This document shows positions 9,845 through 20,999 of a stretch of 64,000 nucleotides of DNA, in pieces. The stretch's first letter is position 1; each line of letters begins with the position of its first letter. Both the position numbers and the translations under genes were made by a program. Under the pieces are notes generated by a model. It ran no database searches, had not been told where the DNA came from, and saw only the letters and a program-made list of their open reading frames with translations. This stretch comes from Sulfurimonas lithotrophica (GTDB taxonomy: Bacteria; Campylobacterota; Campylobacteria; Campylobacterales; Sulfurimonadaceae): NCBI RefSeq assembly GCF_009258225.1, contig NZ_CP043617.1, forward strand, positions 744,001 to 808,000, read 5' to 3'.

Positions 9845-9858
<14 letters not shown>
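9001..9858 (+). CDS. Sulfotransferase family protein
   Basis: A 285-residue PAPS-dependent sulfotransferase candidate. Residues 9-17, IGAPRSGTN, match the 5'-phosphosulfate-binding loop, and IFIYRDGIDAAGSAKKRW has the Arg-x7-Ser pattern of the 3'-phosphate-binding motif. It starts by a 4-bp ATGA overlap with the upstream glycosyltransferase and runs 14 bp into the sugar transferase gene, so it is an integral operon member. The likely role is sulfation of a sugar in the surface polysaccharide, though the acceptor is not shown. Supply of PAPS would require CysN/CysD/CysC elsewhere in the genome. Confidence 0.8.
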
Positions 9859-11549
<1,691 letters not shown>

Positions 11550-11553
11550 TATA

Positions 11554-13287
11554 TTGTTGAATATTGATAAAAGAATATTAAATTTTTTAGTAATTATTGT
11601 TTTAACATTTATAACTTTTTGGTGGACTTTTTTTATATTTCATTTGCCGTTTGACTACAAAGTAGTTGTAGTAGTATTAGTTCTTCGCATGATTTCATCT
11701 ACACTTATTTTTAAAGATTTTTCACTTTCATGGTCTAAAGCAACGCAAAAAACTTTTATTATAAAAAGTGTTGTATATATAGTTCCATTTTTGTTTTATA
11801 TGCCTTATTATCATGGAGAGGTTAGATTTGCATTTTTGGCAAGCGAGCTTTTTTTATATCTTTTTAGTATTAACTTTATGATGTATTTGTATTATTATTA
11901 CATAAATAGAAGCAGAGTAGAAAAAACTAAAAATGTAGTTATATTTGGAGCAGGAAAAGCCGGATTAAAGTTAGAAGAAGAGTTTAGAAATTCTGAGTAT
12001 AAAGTAAAGTATTTTATAGATGATGATGAAGTTATACAAGGCAGAAGTATAGATGCTATACATATTCTTTCTTTGGAATCTTTTAAAAATAGAGTTAAAA
12101 ATAAACGATATGACTTACTTGTAATAGCAATTCCAAGTGCATCTAACGAGCAGGTTAAAAATGCTTATAATAATTTACATAAGTATTTTAAAGAGGTGCA
12201 GGTTCTTCCTTCGCTTGAACATATACTTAGAGATAAAAACTTTTCAACGCAGTTAAAAGATATATCAGTAGAAGATTTACTTGCTCGACATCCAAAAGAT
12301 TTAGATAAAGAAAAAATATCTGAATTTATAAAAAATAAAACTATATTAGTTACCGGTGCAGGTGGAAGTATAGGAAGTGAGATATGCAGGCAATGTCAAA
12401 AATTTGGAGCTAAAAAACTTATACTGCTAGATCATAGTGAATATAATCTCTATGCCATTGAGCAGGAGTTAAATAACTCAAACGTTATCCCTGTGATGCA
12501 GTCTGTAGTAGATGCAGATGCACTAGATATTACCTTTAAGACTCATAATCCTGACATTGTGATTCATGCTGCAGCTTATAAACATGTCCCGTTGGTTGAG
12601 CATAATATAAAAGAGGGTATTGTAAATAATATTATAGGTACAAAAAATACTATAGATGCAGCCATAAAACACAAAGTTGATAAATTTGTACTTATTTCTA
12701 CAGATAAGGCAGTTCGACCTACAAATGTGATGGGCACTACAAAACGTATATGCGAACTTTATGCACAGAACTCTAACGGAAACGGCACCGATATAGTGGC
12801 TGTGAGATTTGGAAATGTACTTGGATCAAGTGGGAGTGTAATACCAAAGTTTAAAAAGCAGATAGCAGAAGGTAAAAATATAACAGTAACCCATCCTGAT
12901 ATTACACGATACTTTATGCTTATACCTGAAGCTTGTGAACTTGTTCTTCAAGCAGGAGCTATAGGAAGTGGTGGTGAGATATTTATACTTGATATGGGTG
13001 AGCCTATAAAAATAGCAGCTTTAGCTAAAAAAATGATAGAATTAAGCGGACGTGATGATATAGATATAGAGTTTACAGGTTTGCGTCCCGGTGAAAAGCT
13101 TTATGAAGAATTATTAATAGATGATACAGATTGTAAAACAGACTACGAATCTATTACTGTCGCAAAACCGACTTCTTATGATAAAGTCAAGTTAAATGAA
13201 GATATAATCGAACTTTTAAAAACAGACGATAAACTCTCAAAACTAAAAGAGATAGTCCCCGAGTTTAAGCACAACAATAATTTATAA
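11554..13287 (+). CDS. Membrane-bound UDP-GlcNAc 4,6-dehydratase, PglF-like
   Basis: A 577-residue FlaA1/CapD-like protein starting at TTG. Four hydrophobic helices occupy about residues 10-125, a first Rossmann region (VVIFGAGKAGLKLE) follows, and the catalytic NAD domain begins at TGAGGSIGSE near residue 267. STDKAVRPTNVMGTTKR carries the Met-x-x-x-Lys active-site form of PglF/FlaA1 dehydratases. It would convert UDP-GlcNAc to the 4-keto-6-deoxy intermediate used by the upstream aminotransferase. Its role is distinct from that of the soluble CapE in the same locus, because CapE also epimerises C5. Five bases separate it from the aminotransferase gene. Confidence 0.88.
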   Translation: MLNIDKRILNFLVIIVLTFITFWWTFFIFHLPFDYKVVVVVLVLRMISSTLIFKDFSLSWSKATQKTFIIKSVVYIVPFLFYMPYYHGEVRFAFLASELFLYLFSINFMMYLYYYYINRSRVEKTKNVVIFGAGKAGLKLEEEFRNSEYKVKYFIDDDEVIQGRSIDAIHILSLESFKNRVKNKRYDLLVIAIPSASNEQVKNAYNNLHKYFKEVQVLPSLEHILRDKNFSTQLKDISVEDLLARHPKDLDKEKISEFIKNKTILVTGAGGSIGSEICRQCQKFGAKKLILLDHSEYNLYAIEQELNNSNVIPVMQSVVDADALDITFKTHNPDIVIHAAAYKHVPLVEHNIKEGIVNNIIGTKNTIDAAIKHKVDKFVLISTDKAVRPTNVMGTTKRICELYAQNSNGNGTDIVAVRFGNVLGSSGSVIPKFKKQIAEGKNITVTHPDITRYFMLIPEACELVLQAGAIGSGGEIFILDMGEPIKIAALAKKMIELSGRDDIDIEFTGLRPGEKLYEELLIDDTDCKTDYESITVAKPTSYDKVKLNEDIIELLKTDDKLSKLKEIVPEFKHNNNL

Positions 13288-13296
13288 AGAGGCAGT

Positions 13297-14292
13297 ATGC
13301 AAGAGAATCAAGTAAATCAAAATATATATCAAGAAGATGAGATAGATTTAAAAGAATTAGTAAGAACTTTATGGGTTAAAAAAACTTTTATAATAATATT
13401 TACGACAATAATAACTTTATTAGCTATTACATATGCTTTCTTCGCTCCAAAAGTTTATGAAGCAAAAGTAATATTTAAAATAGGTGAATATAAACAGATT
13501 GTTAATAATGATGATAAAAATACAAATACTGTAACTGTTACTATTGCCAATGCTTCTGAGTTAACACAAGAATTAGAAATTTTATATATAGATTTATATA
13601 AAAATGTTAAAGATAGAGAAGCAAAAATAGATAAAGTAGGTTTATTGAAGAGGCAAAAAAATCTTTTTGAAGTTGTAGCATTAGGTAATTCTAATAATTC
13701 AGTAACGAAAGAGTTGAAAAAGATTCTAAAATATGTACAAGAAAAACACATAAAAATTTTGAATGATATTAAAAATATAAGAGAATCACAAATTGAACAA
13801 TTATATAGTCGATTAATAATTTTAAAAACAAAAACACTACCTACTTTAAAGGATAGAATAGATAGATATAATGCAAATATTCAAATATATGAACAAAATT
13901 TTAAAGATGTGCAGAATAATATTAAGAAAATAAAAAACAAAAACCCTACACTTGCTACAATCCAAATAAATGAGCAAAAATATCTTGCTGATATGCTTAT
14001 TACACTACATGATTCTTTAGAAGAATTGGAAGCTAAAAAAGATAATATTGAATTAATTGAAATAGCAAAGATTGAAGAAGAATTAAATACTTTAAAGTCA
14101 CTAATGGAACCACATAATTATAAAAATACTGATGTTATCGGTGATATAATGACTAATGATTCCCCTGTAAAACCAAAGAAAAAGTTGATAGTTATAGTTG
14201 CTTTTGTAACAGGATTTATACTTTCAATATTTTTGGTATTTTTTATGGAGTTTATAAGAGGTTTTAGAGAAGAAAAAGCAGAGCAGGTTTAA
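13297..14292 (+). CDS. Wzz-type polysaccharide chain-length determinant
   Basis: A 331-residue inner-membrane protein with the PCP/Wzz layout. A first transmembrane helix (FIIIFTTIITLLAITYAFF, about residues 29-48) follows the cytoplasmic EIDLKELVRTLWVKK. A long coiled-coil periplasmic domain occupies about residues 50-295, and a second helix near residues 300-320 (LIVIVAFVTGFILSIFLVFF) is preceded by the proline-containing SPVKPKKK. No kinase domain or Walker motif is present, so it is the short Wzz form and not a PCP-2 tyrosine kinase. It is the last gene of the polysaccharide operon, 9 bp after the PglF-like gene. It implies Wzx/Wzy-dependent assembly, although Wzx and Wzy are not in the window. 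Confidence 0.85.
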   Translation: MQENQVNQNIYQEDEIDLKELVRTLWVKKTFIIIFTTIITLLAITYAFFAPKVYEAKVIFKIGEYKQIVNNDDKNTNTVTVTIANASELTQELEILYIDLYKNVKDREAKIDKVGLLKRQKNLFEVVALGNSNNSVTKELKKILKYVQEKHIKILNDIKNIRESQIEQLYSRLIILKTKTLPTLKDRIDRYNANIQIYEQNFKDVQNNIKKIKNKNPTLATIQINEQKYLADMLITLHDSLEELEAKKDNIELIEIAKIEEELNTLKSLMEPHNYKNTDVIGDIMTNDSPVKPKKKLIVIVAFVTGFILSIFLVFFMEFIRGFREEKAEQV

Positions 14293-14302
14293 AAACCTAC
14301 TC
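14281..14302. terminator. Palindrome at the convergent gene ends (probable bidirectional terminator)
   Basis: GAGCAGGTTT pairs with AAACCTACTC with one mismatch, and it spans the stop codons of the Wzz gene and of the converging ATP-grasp gene. Read on the minus strand the hairpin is followed by TGCTTTTTC, a usable U-tract; no such tract follows on the + strand. Confidence 0.55.
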
Positions 14303-15475
14303 TATAATATGTCCCACAAACTTAGACATATTGTCTAATATCTCTCCACCTTTACGAAAGCTAAGTCCACAGGCTTCATAAGCGAAGAATACTCCTGCTT
14401 GGTATTTTTGTGCATTTTCATCTTTTGGAAAATCTACATATTCTTGATAAATCTTTTTATAGTTATCATATTCTCCATCAGTATGAGCAAGAACATTCCC
14501 ATTCTCATCTACTATTTTGGTATTTGCACCCTCACGCCCAAAAACTGTTTTTTCAACATATTTCACACCTTCTAATGGCTTATCTGATGTTTTAAGTAGA
14601 TAAGGTGAGTTTGGAAATAAATCATAAAGAATTTTTAACATACCTTTTGATTGAAATAGCAGGGTATATGCAGGATTTAAAATGATGGCTTTTTGATTTT
14701 GCATAATAGTATTTAATGTTGTGGCAAGTTCAGGCTCATCATGTGCTATATCTTCCCAAGGATACAGTTTAAACCAGTATTCGTATTCTACACCGTCTGC
14801 ATCGTAGATGCCGCTTTCATCAAATTTTACATTTTGCAAAAACTCGTAAGCGGTATTAAATCCTGCATCTGTAGCTATCTGCTGAAGAAGTCTAGTCGTT
14901 GCTTCCTCTTCATCATTACCTTCAATAGATGAAAATAAAATCTTCCATCCGTCATAATGTTCATTAAACGTAGATGTATCGTCAAAAAGTGTAATAAGAC
15001 GTTTAAAGTTCTCTTGGATTGCTTCATAAACATTATTAAATTGTTTATTTTCATCCATGTTATTTTGTTTTAGCAATGCCCATTGTAGTAGGGCAGTCTC
15101 AAAAAGAGCAGTCGGAGTGTCGGCGTTAAACTCTATAAGTTTAATTGGCTTGCCGTCTATTCCGCCTGCTAAATCAAAACGAGAGTATATATGCCAGTGA
15201 ACATCGTTTTCCCAGCTTTTTTTAATCATATCAACTAGATTAAACGGAATTCCCAACTCGAAGAACAAATCATTCTCTATTACATATTCGGCAGCTTCAA
15301 CATACATATCGTATATCTCATTTGCTGCACTGTAGTAAGACTCAGCTTCATCTTGTGAAATTACGACAAGTTCATCATTTACGTATTTACTTCCGTCTTT
15401 ATCCGTATGCCATGTGAAGCCAATCTCTTCAAGTGTTTTATCTTTAAGAGGATTTAATTTTTGTAGTTTAACCAT
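14297..15475 (-). CDS. Glutathionylspermidine synthase-like ATP-grasp protein (YgiC/YjfC type)
   Basis: A 392-residue protein matching the C-terminal ATP-grasp synthetase half of glutathionylspermidine synthase without its amidase domain, as in E. coli YgiC and YjfC. FGREGANTKIVDENG is the conserved nucleotide-binding segment, and IKLIEFNADTPTALFETALLQW is split by the family's typical N-A-D-T-P loop. The true substrate of these single-domain ligases is unproven, and the annotation as glutathionylspermidine synthase is probably too specific. It follows the UPF0323 lipoprotein gene by 5 bp. This echoes the ygiB-ygiC pairing of a lipoprotein and an ATP-grasp enzyme in enterobacteria. Confidence 0.85.
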   Translation of the reverse strand: MVKLQKLNPLKDKTLEEIGFTWHTDKDGSKYVNDELVVISQDEAESYYSAANEIYDMYVEAAEYVIENDLFFELGIPFNLVDMIKKSWENDVHWHIYSRFDLAGGIDGKPIKLIEFNADTPTALFETALLQWALLKQNNMDENKQFNNVYEAIQENFKRLITLFDDTSTFNEHYDGWKILFSSIEGNDEEEATTRLLQQIATDAGFNTAYEFLQNVKFDESGIYDADGVEYEYWFKLYPWEDIAHDEPELATTLNTIMQNQKAIILNPAYTLLFQSKGMLKILYDLFPNSPYLLKTSDKPLEGVKYVEKTVFGREGANTKIVDENGNVLAHTDGEYDNYKKIYQEYVDFPKDENAQKYQAGVFFAYEACGLSFRKGGEILDNMSKFVGHIIE

Positions 15476-15480
15476 TTAAT

Positions 15481-16047
15481 TTATCCGCTATAACTTCTGC
15501 TTCCATAAGTTGAAGATTTGTTGTTTCCAAAGAAACTTTTTTTGCTTGAACTGCTTTTTGAAGATTTAGCAGTAGCCGAACGGCTGTATGCACTTTTATT
15601 TACTGCGGATGAACGGTTTGCAAAGTTTTTATTATTCATCAGTGCATTACCTATCATATTTCCAAGCAGACTTCCCGCAGCAACGGCTAAAATAGTCCCT
15701 GCTAAGCCCATACCGGCATCTGCACTGCCGCTTTGAATTGTCTCGCTTGAACCGTTTTGAACTTTTGCATACTCTTGTTCAGCCAGTGCTTTCATTTCAG
15801 CTTCACTCATAAAACGCTCAGTTACATTTCCGTTTGCATCGCGCTCACGTATAATAGCACGAGATTCACCTTGAGTTGGCATCTCCTCTATAACTTTATA
15901 TTTTCCGTTTGCTTGTTGTTCTATAACTAAAAATTTGTTTTGAGCTTGTTGTTCTTGCTGTTGTGAACATCCGCTTAGTATGCTCATCATCGCTATTCCG
16001 GCACTTCCTAATGCAACTCCGCCTGCTATACTGGATATATGTCTCAT
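15481..16047 (-). CDS. UPF0323 family lipoprotein
   Basis: A 188-residue lipoprotein. The signal peptide has a lipobox ILSGC with lipidated Cys27. The mature part is Gln-rich at first, then has a conserved region (KFLVIEQQANGKYKVIEE), a glycine/alanine-rich hydrophobic patch (GLAGTILAVAAGSLLGNMIG), and a Ser/Lys/Tyr-rich low-complexity tail ending SYSG. This pattern matches the UPF0323 family known mainly from Helicobacter, Campylobacter and relatives; no function is established. Its start codon overlaps the stop of the upstream membrane-protein gene by one base, and the ATP-grasp gene follows at 5 bp, so the pair is co-transcribed. Confidence 0.85.
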   Translation of the reverse strand: MRHISSIAGGVALGSAGIAMMSILSGCSQQQEQQAQNKFLVIEQQANGKYKVIEEMPTQGESRAIIRERDANGNVTERFMSEAEMKALAEQEYAKVQNGSSETIQSGSADAGMGLAGTILAVAAGSLLGNMIGNALMNNKNFANRSSAVNKSAYSRSATAKSSKSSSSKKSFFGNNKSSTYGSRSYSG

Positions 16048-16487
16048 TATCTTAAATCCTTTTTCTTTAACAAAATCATTTTTTGGAGTTCATAATCGTA
16101 AAATGTTATATTTTTACGTCCGTCATAGTAAACATCTCCGTAAAAATTAAAACGACTGTCTTTGTAGCTAATGCCTTTTTTCATAAACATAGCCTCCCCT
16201 AAAGATTTACCTAGAGGTTCAAAAAGTGGAAGTATAGCTAAAATAGTTAAACTAATAATTGTAAAGATTGTAAGCTTTTTATTCTCTATAAATATAATAA
16301 TAAAGCCGAATATTCCGCTAAATAAAAAGAAAAAAGCAAAGTTTTGATTATCTGCAAATAAAATGTTGAAGTATATCTCTATCTCATTTGCATCGATATA
16401 ATGTAGCTTTATCCCTAAAAAAAGAAAAAAATCAACTATAAATGTGACAAGCATTCCGGTAAGCAGTGCCATAAAAACTTTACTCAT
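16047..16487 (-). CDS. Small integral membrane protein of unknown function
   Basis: I do not recognise a family. The 146-residue protein has three hydrophobic helices (about residues 4-26, 48-68 and 72-93). A polar tail of about 50 residues contains KDSRFNFYGDVYYDGRKNITFYDYE and is basic at the end (LLKKKDLR). It overlaps the Sua5-like gene upstream by 4 bp and the UPF0323 gene downstream by one base, so it belongs to the same leftward transcript that starts at or before carB. Such tight overlaps favour a real gene. Confidence 0.65.
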   Translation of the reverse strand: MSKVFMALLTGMLVTFIVDFFLFLGIKLHYIDANEIEIYFNILFADNQNFAFFFLFSGIFGFIIIFIENKKLTIFTIISLTILAILPLFEPLGKSLGEAMFMKKGISYKDSRFNFYGDVYYDGRKNITFYDYELQKMILLKKKDLR

Positions 16488-16948
16488 CTCAAGCTCCTGA
16501 TTTTGTAGTCATTTATTTTTAAAAGTTTAGATGATGACAATTCATGTAAACCGTATTTATCTTCTATGATTATATCAGTTTTATGTTCACAAAAATCTCT
16601 GTTAAAATTTTTGCCTATTTCATTTGCACTTGTAGAATAATGCCAGTTTAAATCTCTTAATATTTGAGAGTTTTTATAAGAACTATCTACTCTAAAGGCT
16701 TTGTTCTTTATTATAAATGTTGTTTTTTTTGCACGTCTTACAAGTTTTTTTTTACTTTTGGGAACTCTTGATTTTATTAATGATAAAGAGTTATATACTT
16801 TTATAAAAGGTTTTGACTCCGGACGTGATTTTATATTTGAGAGTTTAGAATTATTTTGTGAGATAAAACCGACGGTAGTGTCGGTTTGAGTTAAAAGAAC
16901 TAATGATTTTATATTAAGAAATCTTGTATTGCTTTTGCATCTGACCAT
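16484..16948 (-). CDS. Short Sua5/YciO/YrdC-like protein
   Basis: A 154-residue protein whose [21 protein letters not shown], followed by a basic KSRP segment, resembles the nucleotide/threonine-binding start of the Sua5-YciO-YrdC fold (usual form P-T-x-T-x-Y-G-L). It is shorter than TsaC/YrdC (about 185-200 residues) and is probably a paralogue seen in Campylobacterota, not the enzyme of t6A tRNA modification. The only in-frame ATG lies inside the end of carB, giving a 40-bp overlap. Lower-probability start codons further in cannot be excluded. The next gene overlaps its end by 4 bp. Confidence 0.65.
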   Translation of the reverse strand: MVRCKSNTRFLNIKSLVLLTQTDTTVGFISQNNSKLSNIKSRPESKPFIKVYNSLSLIKSRVPKSKKKLVRRAKKTTFIIKNKAFRVDSSYKNSQILRDLNWHYSTSANEIGKNFNRDFCEHKTDIIIEDKYGLHELSSSKLLKINDYKIRSLR

Positions 16949-19900
16949 GAATCATCTTTCATCTCATCAAGTGCAAGCAATAAAGCACGAGCGGCACTTA
17001 AAGTAGTAAAGTAAGGAATTGAACGCTTAAGTACCTCTTGACGTATAACTACGGCATCTTTTTTAGCAGTATTGTTATCCGAAGTATTTATAGCCATTGC
17101 TATCTCGTCGTTTTTCATAGAGTCTTCTATATTTGGGCGACCTTCTGATATTTTTAATATACGTTCACACTCAACACCCTTAGAAGCTAGATGCTCTTGT
17201 GTACCTTTAGTAGCTACCAGTTTAAATCCGTGATTTACTAAACCTTGTGCAATTTCGGTTGCATTTTCTTTGTCTGCATCTACAAAGCTTAGAAAACATG
17301 TACCTGCTGTTGGGATTTTATTTCCTGCACTTATTTGAGATTTTGCAAAACTTATTCCAAAGTTTTTACTTACACCCATAACCTCACCGGTTGATTTCAT
17401 CTCAGGGCTAAGAGTCAAATCGGCTCCTATTAGTTTATGGAAAGGAAAAACTGCTTCTTTTACGGATATATGACCTTTAAGCTCAGGTTTTAGTACACCG
17501 TTATCTTCTTTTACTATATTATATTTATCGTAAAAATCTAGTGAACTTCTAAGAGTTTCTCCCATCATTACACGAGTTGCAACTTTTGCAAGCGGCATAC
17601 CTGTAGCTTTGGATACAAACGGAACAGTACGGCTAGCTCTTGGATTTACTTCTATCAGATAAATTTCACCTTCATAAATAGCATACTGAACATTCATAAG
17701 ACCGCGTACACCGAGACCTAAAGCTATAACTTTGGTTTGAGCTTCAACTTTTTTAATCATCTCATCGCTTAAATTTACAGGAGGCAGTGAACAAGCCGAA
17801 TCACCCGAATGGATGCCCGCTTCTTCAATATGTTGCATAACTGAACCTATATATACTTCATTGCCGTCAGATATACAATCAACATCAAGTTCAATCGCCT
17901 GATCTAAAAACTTGTCAATTAAAACCGGAGCTTCGTTTGAAACTGAAATAGCAAGTTCCATATATTCGTTTAACTCATCTTCAGAATATACTATTTTCAT
18001 ACCGCGACCGCCTAGTACGAAAGAGGGACGAACAAGTACGGGATATCCTATTCTAGATGCTATTGCAGGAGCTTGCTCTTTTGCAGATGCAAGACCGTTA
18101 GCGGGTTGTTTTAAACCATGTTTGTTTACAAAATCGCTAAACTGTTCTCTATCTTCTGCTAAATCAATGACGGCAGAAGGCGTACCAGATATATTTGCAC
18201 CTATTTTAGTTAGGCTATCAGCTAGTTTAAGAGGAGTTTGTCCACCAAAGTGAACTATGATTCCATCGGGTTTTTCTTGTTCAATTACTTCACGTACGTG
18301 TTCAAAATCAATAGGCTCAAAATAAAGCACGTCTGAAGTGTCATAATCCGTTGATACCGTTTCAGGGTTACAGTTGTACATAATGGTTTCTATATCCATT
18401 TCTTTTAGTGCAAATGCAGCATGAACACAACAGTAGTCAAATTCTATACCTTGACCGATTCTATTTGGACCACCACCTATAATAAGGACTTTTTTCTTAT
18501 TGCTTTGTCTTTTAGGTGCAGGTATTTTAGTTATATTTGTAGTTGAGTAAAGATATGGTGTAAGTGCTTCAAACTCTGCAGCACAAGTATCGACTTCGTT
18601 GTATTCCATTGTTATAGCCATATCTTTTCTAGCTTTATTTACATCATCTTCACTGCATTTTACATTTGAATTTTGGCTTACAAGTTGAGCTAAACGTTTG
18701 TCTGAAAAACCGTCGGCTTTTAAAAGACGCATTTGGTTCTCATCTGTAAGGATATCTTTTGTTACATTATTTTCTGCATCTATGAGTTCTTGTAGTTGGT
18801 AAAGAAACCAAGGGTCAATTGCACACGTATCAAACATTTCTTCAATGCTCATACCGCGTCTAAAACCTTCAGCTACATAAAGTGCACGGTCAGCATTTGG
18901 ACGGCGAATTTCACGCTTTATCTCTTGTATATCTGCATCTATCGGGTCAAAACCGCAAAGTCCTGTTTCAAGTGAACATAATGCTTTTTGTATTGACTCT
19001 TTAAAAGTACGACCAATTGCCATAGCTTCACCTACGGACTTCATACTTGTTCCAAGTGTGCTTATAGCTTCAGGAAATTTCTCAAATGTAAAACGAGGTA
19101 CTTTTGTAACAACGTAGTCAATTACAGGCTCAAACGATGCAGGTGTACCCGTAATATCGTTTGTGATTTCATCTAAAGTAAATCCAACAGCCAGAAGTGT
19201 TGCAACTTTTGCAATAGGATAACCTGTAGCTTTAGATGCGAGTGCAGATGAACGAGATACACGAGGGTTCATTTCAATAACAATCATACGACCGTCTTTT
19301 GGGTTGATTGAGAACTGAACGTTAGACCCGCCCGTATCTACACCGATTTCACGCAAAATTGCAAAAGAAGCATCACGCATTCTTTGGTACTCTTTATCCG
19401 TAAGAGTAAGTGCAGGTGCTACAGTTATAGAATCTCCGGTATGAACACCCATAGGGTCAAAGTTTTCAATCGAACATACGATTATACAGTTATCGGCATG
19501 GTCACGGATAACTTCCATCTCGTACTCTTTCCAACCAAGCATCGACTCCATAATCTCTATTTCGTTTACCGGACTAGCTTCAATACCTGCAGCTGCCAGT
19601 TTTTCAAACTCTTCCATATTGTATGCTACACCGCTTCCCCCGCCGGCTAGGGTAAAAGAAGCTCTGGATATTACAGGAAAACCGATTTCACGTGCTACTT
19701 CCATAGCTTCTTCAACCGAGTATGCATTAGCACTTTTTGGTAAGTCCATTCCGATTTTTACCATAGCCTCGTTAAAAGCCGAACGATCTTCACCTTTATG
19801 GATGGCTTCAGGAGATGCACCTAAAAATTCTACACCTTCGAGCATCCCTTTCTCATACATCGAAGTTGCAACGTTTAGTGCTGTTTGACCACCCATAGTA

Positions 19901-20166
19901 GGTAGGATGGCATCTACGTTTTCTTCTTTAATAATTTTAGCAACAACATCTTCTTTTATAGGCTCAATATAAGTACGGTCGGCAAATTCAGGATCAGTCA
20001 TAATAGTAGCAGGATTTGAATTTATAAGAACTACTCGATAACCCAACTCTTTTAGAGTTTTAACGGCTTGAGTACCTGAGTAGTCAAATTCACAAGCTTG
20101 ACCGATAACAATCGGACCGGAGCCAATAAGTAAAATAGTATTTATGTCGGTGCGTTTTGGCATCAA
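16909..20166 (-). CDS. carB: Carbamoyl-phosphate synthase large subunit
   Basis: The 1085-residue synthetase subunit makes carbamoyl phosphate from bicarbonate, ammonia and two ATP for pyrimidine and arginine synthesis. The two homologous ATP-grasp halves are both evident: [21 protein letters not shown] at the N-terminus and its repeat [19 protein letters not shown] near residue 560, each followed by a P-T-x-G-G-Q or V-H-F-G-G-Q-T motif. The C-terminal allosteric MGS-like domain covers about residues 935-1085. Length is normal. The glutaminase subunit gene carA is not in the window. It lies 65 bp downstream of mreC. Confidence 0.98.
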   Translation of the reverse strand: MMPKRTDINTILLIGSGPIVIGQACEFDYSGTQAVKTLKELGYRVVLINSNPATIMTDPEFADRTYIEPIKEDVVAKIIKEENVDAILPTMGGQTALNVATSMYEKGMLEGVEFLGASPEAIHKGEDRSAFNEAMVKIGMDLPKSANAYSVEEAMEVAREIGFPVISRASFTLAGGGSGVAYNMEEFEKLAAAGIEASPVNEIEIMESMLGWKEYEMEVIRDHADNCIIVCSIENFDPMGVHTGDSITVAPALTLTDKEYQRMRDASFAILREIGVDTGGSNVQFSINPKDGRMIVIEMNPRVSRSSALASKATGYPIAKVATLLAVGFTLDEITNDITGTPASFEPVIDYVVTKVPRFTFEKFPEAISTLGTSMKSVGEAMAIGRTFKESIQKALCSLETGLCGFDPIDADIQEIKREIRRPNADRALYVAEGFRRGMSIEEMFDTCAIDPWFLYQLQELIDAENNVTKDILTDENQMRLLKADGFSDKRLAQLVSQNSNVKCSEDDVNKARKDMAITMEYNEVDTCAAEFEALTPYLYSTTNITKIPAPKRQSNKKKVLIIGGGPNRIGQGIEFDYCCVHAAFALKEMDIETIMYNCNPETVSTDYDTSDVLYFEPIDFEHVREVIEQEKPDGIIVHFGGQTPLKLADSLTKIGANISGTPSAVIDLAEDREQFSDFVNKHGLKQPANGLASAKEQAPAIASRIGYPVLVRPSFVLGGRGMKIVYSEDELNEYMELAISVSNEAPVLIDKFLDQAIELDVDCISDGNEVYIGSVMQHIEEAGIHSGDSACSLPPVNLSDEMIKKVEAQTKVIALGLGVRGLMNVQYAIYEGEIYLIEVNPRASRTVPFVSKATGMPLAKVATRVMMGETLRSSLDFYDKYNIVKEDNGVLKPELKGHISVKEAVFPFHKLIGADLTLSPEMKSTGEVMGVSKNFGISFAKSQISAGNKIPTAGTCFLSFVDADKENATEIAQGLVNHGFKLVATKGTQEHLASKGVECERILKISEGRPNIEDSMKNDEIAMAINTSDNNTAKKDAVVIRQEVLKRSIPYFTTLSAARALLLALDEMKDDSWSDAKAIQDFLI

Positions 20167-20231
20167 AAAACCTTATAATTTTTTTTGGATTATAGCCAAA
20201 GAGCACTTAAAAAATGATTACTCAATAATAT

Positions 20232-20999
20232 TTATTTAACGGATTTTATAAGGTGGAAGTAACTTGGCTCGCTTGAATCGTAATATGGTTCAACAACAGC
20301 ACTTTGATAACCCTGACTTTTTGTGACGGACAGTACTGTTCCGACTTTTAAACCTTTAAAAAAAATATCATCGAGTCCGGAGGTAGTTACAAGGTCACCT
20401 TTTTTTATTTTAAACCAAGAGGGAATATACTCAACCATAATATTTTTTTCATCGTTTCCGTTTGCAACACCGGGAGCTTTTTTATCTCCAACATATACTG
20501 CATATGTACATTTTCTGTCTCTATTTAATATAGCAAGAGGTTTGTCTCCGTTTGATACGACAATCCCTGCTACTAACTCTTTATACGTCAGGCCGTATAT
20601 TTTAGAAGAATTAAAATCATCCATCTCTATCCACAATCTGTTTAAATCACCAAATCTTTTATACGAAATAGCACGGACAAGTTCAACTTTTGGATTAGTT
20701 TTTAATGTTGTTTTATTTACTGAAAACAGATCATTTACTTCAGAAGCGAGCTGTTGCATAACCAAGTGATTGTTTTCATATTTTTCAAGTTTTTCTTTTA
20801 GTTCTTCTATCTGTTTGGTTTGAAAAAAATGCTTGTCGATATTTTCAGAGGCATATTCTACAGTATCGTGATATGTTGATTTTACATAGTTCAGAGCTGA
20901 AATAAACGGTCCTTGAATTATATTTGTATAATACATAGCACCTACAAAGAGTGCTATGAATATTAAAAAAAAGCTAAGTAGCTCTTTATTCATTCTCAA
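20232..20999 (-). CDS. mreC: Rod shape-determining protein MreC
   Basis: A 255-residue bitopic inner-membrane protein of the elongasome. One N-terminal helix (LLSFFLIFIALFVGAMYYT) is followed by a coiled coil (QIEELKEKLEKYENN, about residues 62-95) and a beta-rich periplasmic domain ending near GLKVGTVLSV. MreC links cytoplasmic MreB to the peptidoglycan synthases. The start lies 14 bp inside the end of mreB, so the two are translated together. No mreD gene follows; carB comes next. A missing neighbouring mreD is usual in Campylobacterota as far as I recall. Confidence 0.93.
   Translation of the reverse strand: MRMNKELLSFFLIFIALFVGAMYYTNIIQGPFISALNYVKSTYHDTVEYASENIDKHFFQTKQIEELKEKLEKYENNHLVMQQLASEVNDLFSVNKTTLKTNPKVELVRAISYKRFGDLNRLWIEMDDFNSSKIYGLTYKELVAGIVVSNGDKPLAILNRDRKCTYAVYVGDKKAPGVANGNDEKNIMVEYIPSWFKIKKGDLVTTSGLDDIFFKGLKVGTVLSVTKSQGYQSAVVEPYYDSSEPSYFHLIKSVK

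Noticed and set aside
20323-20769. A 148-residue open frame on the + strand
   Set aside because: It is the antisense of mreC and has no ribosome-binding site or recognisable domain.
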